DNA from: Eubacteriales bacterium
Lineage (GTDB): Bacteria > Bacillota_A > Clostridia > Christensenellales > Aristaeellaceae
Length of the DNA stretch: 7,975 nt
Reading direction: 5' to 3'
Assembly: GCA_028692205.1 (NCBI GenBank)
Contig: JAQUXV010000113.1
Span: 1 to 7,975, forward strand
In this document: piece after piece, positions 6,835 to 7,975 of the stretch
How the letters are laid out: each line of letters opens with the position of its first letter
Position numbering within the stretch: the first letter of the stretch is position 1
Program-made: the position numbers and the translations under genes
Notes under the pieces: model-generated
The model's database searches: none
Seen by the model: the letters and a program-made list of their open reading frames with translations, nothing else
Told to the model about the DNA's origin: nothing

Positions 6835-7975
6835 ATGGGCGCGTACGCATTGGCGATCGACCTGGGGGCAAGCAGCGGCCGTCATATTCTGGGGCACGTG
6901 GAAGACGGTAAAGTCGTATTGCGGGAAATATATCGTTTCCCGAATGGAGCCTCGCCATGCGGCAATCATCTCTGCTGGGATATGGAGGCGCTGTTTGGGC
7001 ACATTCAAACCGGACTCGCGAAATGCGCGGAGCTTGGTTTTCAGCCGCAAACGTTGGGTATTGATTCCTGGGGCGTCGACTATTCGCTGATCGATTCCGA
7101 AGGGCGGCGACTGTATCAACCCGTATCCTACCGGGACGCCCGCACGGAAGCCATGCCGGAGCGGCTGGACAGGGCCATCCCACCCGAAACGCTCTACGAA
7201 GCTACCGGGATCGCGAGGCAATCCTACAACACGGTCTATCAGCTGATGGCGGAGCTGGACGAGCACCCGGAGCTGCTTCATAACCACGGAAGGCTTCTGT
7301 TTACCCCCTGCTATTTGAGCTACCGGCTCACCGGAATCGCCGCCAACGAATATACCATCGCCTCGACCAGCGGGCTGCTGAACGCGGAAAGCCGCGACTG
7401 GGATGAAAAGGTGCTTCAGGCGGCGGGCATTCCAGCCCGGCTGCTGGGCAGGGCGCCGGTTGCCGCCGGTGCGAAGCTTGGGCCGTTGCTGCCGGAAATT
7501 GCCCGTACCGCCGGGTTCACCTGCGAGGTGATTCTGCCCGCATCCCACGATACGGCCAGCGCTTTCTTAGCCGTACCGAAAAACGGGGAGAACGCCGTTA
7601 CGCTGTCCAGCGGCACATGGAGTCTGCTGGGTGTGGAACGGGACGCGCCGCTGCTTGCGCGGGAGGCGCGCTGCGCGGGCTTTACCAACGAAGGGGGTCA
7701 CGGCGGTAAATATACCGTCCTTCGTAATATTATGGGCTTGTGGATTCTGCAGTGCATCCGTCGGGAATGGGGCGAACGGCATTCGTACGCCCAGATGGCG
7801 GCAATGGCGGAAAAGGGGGAGCGCTTCCGCGAAACTTTTAATGCGGCAGAGGAACGCTTTCTGGCCCCGAAAAGCATGATTGAGGAAATTCGGGCGGCCC
7901 TGCGTGAAGCGGGCAAGCCCCTGCCCGCTAACGACGAGGAACTGCTGTTCTGCGTGCATCACAGCCTTGCGCTAT
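6835..7975 (+). CDS. rhaB: Rhamnulokinase-type FGGY sugar kinase, probable L-fuculokinase, 3' end cut off by the window edge
   Basis: About 380 residues are visible and the frame is open to the window end; E. coli RhaB has 489, so roughly the last fifth is missing. The kinase would transfer phosphate from ATP to O1 of a ketose. It starts with LAIDLGASSGR (6-16, the first phosphate-binding loop with Asp9) and continues with IDSWGVDYSLID (from 76) and VSYRDART. ASHDTAS holds the presumed catalytic base Asp239, and TLSSGTWSLLG (256-266) is the second ATP-binding loop. TNEGG and LRNIMGLW(I)LQ follow. These motifs are those of rhamnulokinase (RhaB) rather than E. coli-type FucK. However, the operon carries L-fucose isomerase and the aldolase and no rhamnose isomerase, so L-fuculose is the inferred substrate. 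RhaB-like kinases serve this role in some gut bacteria. The symbol reflects the sequence family; fucK would reflect the inferred role. Confidence 0.9.
   Translation, partial: MGAYALAIDLGASSGRHILGHVEDGKVVLREIYRFPNGASPCGNHLCWDMEALFGHIQTGLAKCAELGFQPQTLGIDSWGVDYSLIDSEGRRLYQPVSYRDARTEAMPERLDRAIPPETLYEATGIARQSYNTVYQLMAELDEHPELLHNHGRLLFTPCYLSYRLTGIAANEYTIASTSGLLNAESRDWDEKVLQAAGIPARLLGRAPVAAGAKLGPLLPEIARTAGFTCEVILPASHDTASAFLAVPKNGENAVTLSSGTWSLLGVERDAPLLAREARCAGFTNEGGHGGKYTVLRNIMGLWILQCIRREWGERHSYAQMAAMAEKGERFRETFNAAEERFLAPKSMIEEIRAALREAGKPLPANDEELLFCVHHSLAL

Noticed and set aside
4988..7183. A 731-codon open frame on the minus strand, opposite fucI and the start of the kinase gene
   Set aside because: It lies almost exactly antisense to genes with clear family motifs, is rich in Arg, His and Ala as shadow frames in GC-rich DNA are, and shows no recognisable domain.
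1..7975. CRISPR arrays, tRNA or rRNA genes, insertion sequences, attachment sites
   Set aside because: No direct-repeat array, cloverleaf, rRNA signature, transposase or terminal repeats were seen; the window is almost fully occupied by five ordinary genes.

Overview
The window reads as one strand of a sugar-utilisation locus; every supported gene is on the + strand. It fits a moderately GC-rich, probably gut-associated member of the Bacillota (Clostridia). The reasons are strong purine-rich Shine-Dalgarno sites (AAGGAGGA, GGGAGGG), an LplA/YtcQ-type ABC solute-binding protein, and a compact fucose operon with a rhamnulokinase-type kinase. The taxonomic call is an inference; there is no rRNA or other marker gene here.

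Layout. (1) Positions 1-1574 hold the C-terminal ~523 residues of an extracellular sugar-binding protein whose start lies upstream. A 14-bp inverted repeat (1595-1640) follows and probably terminates that transcript. (2) A 236-bp gap (1575-1810) leads to a 794-residue protein (1811-4195). It has an N-terminal transglutaminase-like module with Cys124/His157/Glu175, a beta-sandwich insert, a second degenerate copy of the same module, another beta region and a thioredoxin-like C-terminal fold without a CXXC motif. No signal peptide is visible. (3) After 62 bp comes a class II aldolase of the L-fuculose-1-phosphate aldolase type (4258-4983). (4) One base later comes L-fucose isomerase (4985-6766), with all three metal ligands. 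(5) A hairpin plus T-run (6789-6819) precedes an FGGY kinase (6835 to the window end, cut off), whose sequence is rhamnulokinase-like but whose neighbours point to L-fuculose.

Together, isomerase, kinase and aldolase make the complete route L-fucose -> L-fuculose -> L-fuculose-1-phosphate -> dihydroxyacetone phosphate + L-lactaldehyde. The binding protein could belong to the uptake system for a fucose-containing sugar, but its ligand cannot be read from sequence. No fucosidase, mutarotase, lactaldehyde reductase or regulator is inside the window.

The least ordinary item is the transglutaminase-like protein directly upstream of the fucose genes. It is a tandem duplication in which one copy keeps its catalytic triad and the other has lost it.
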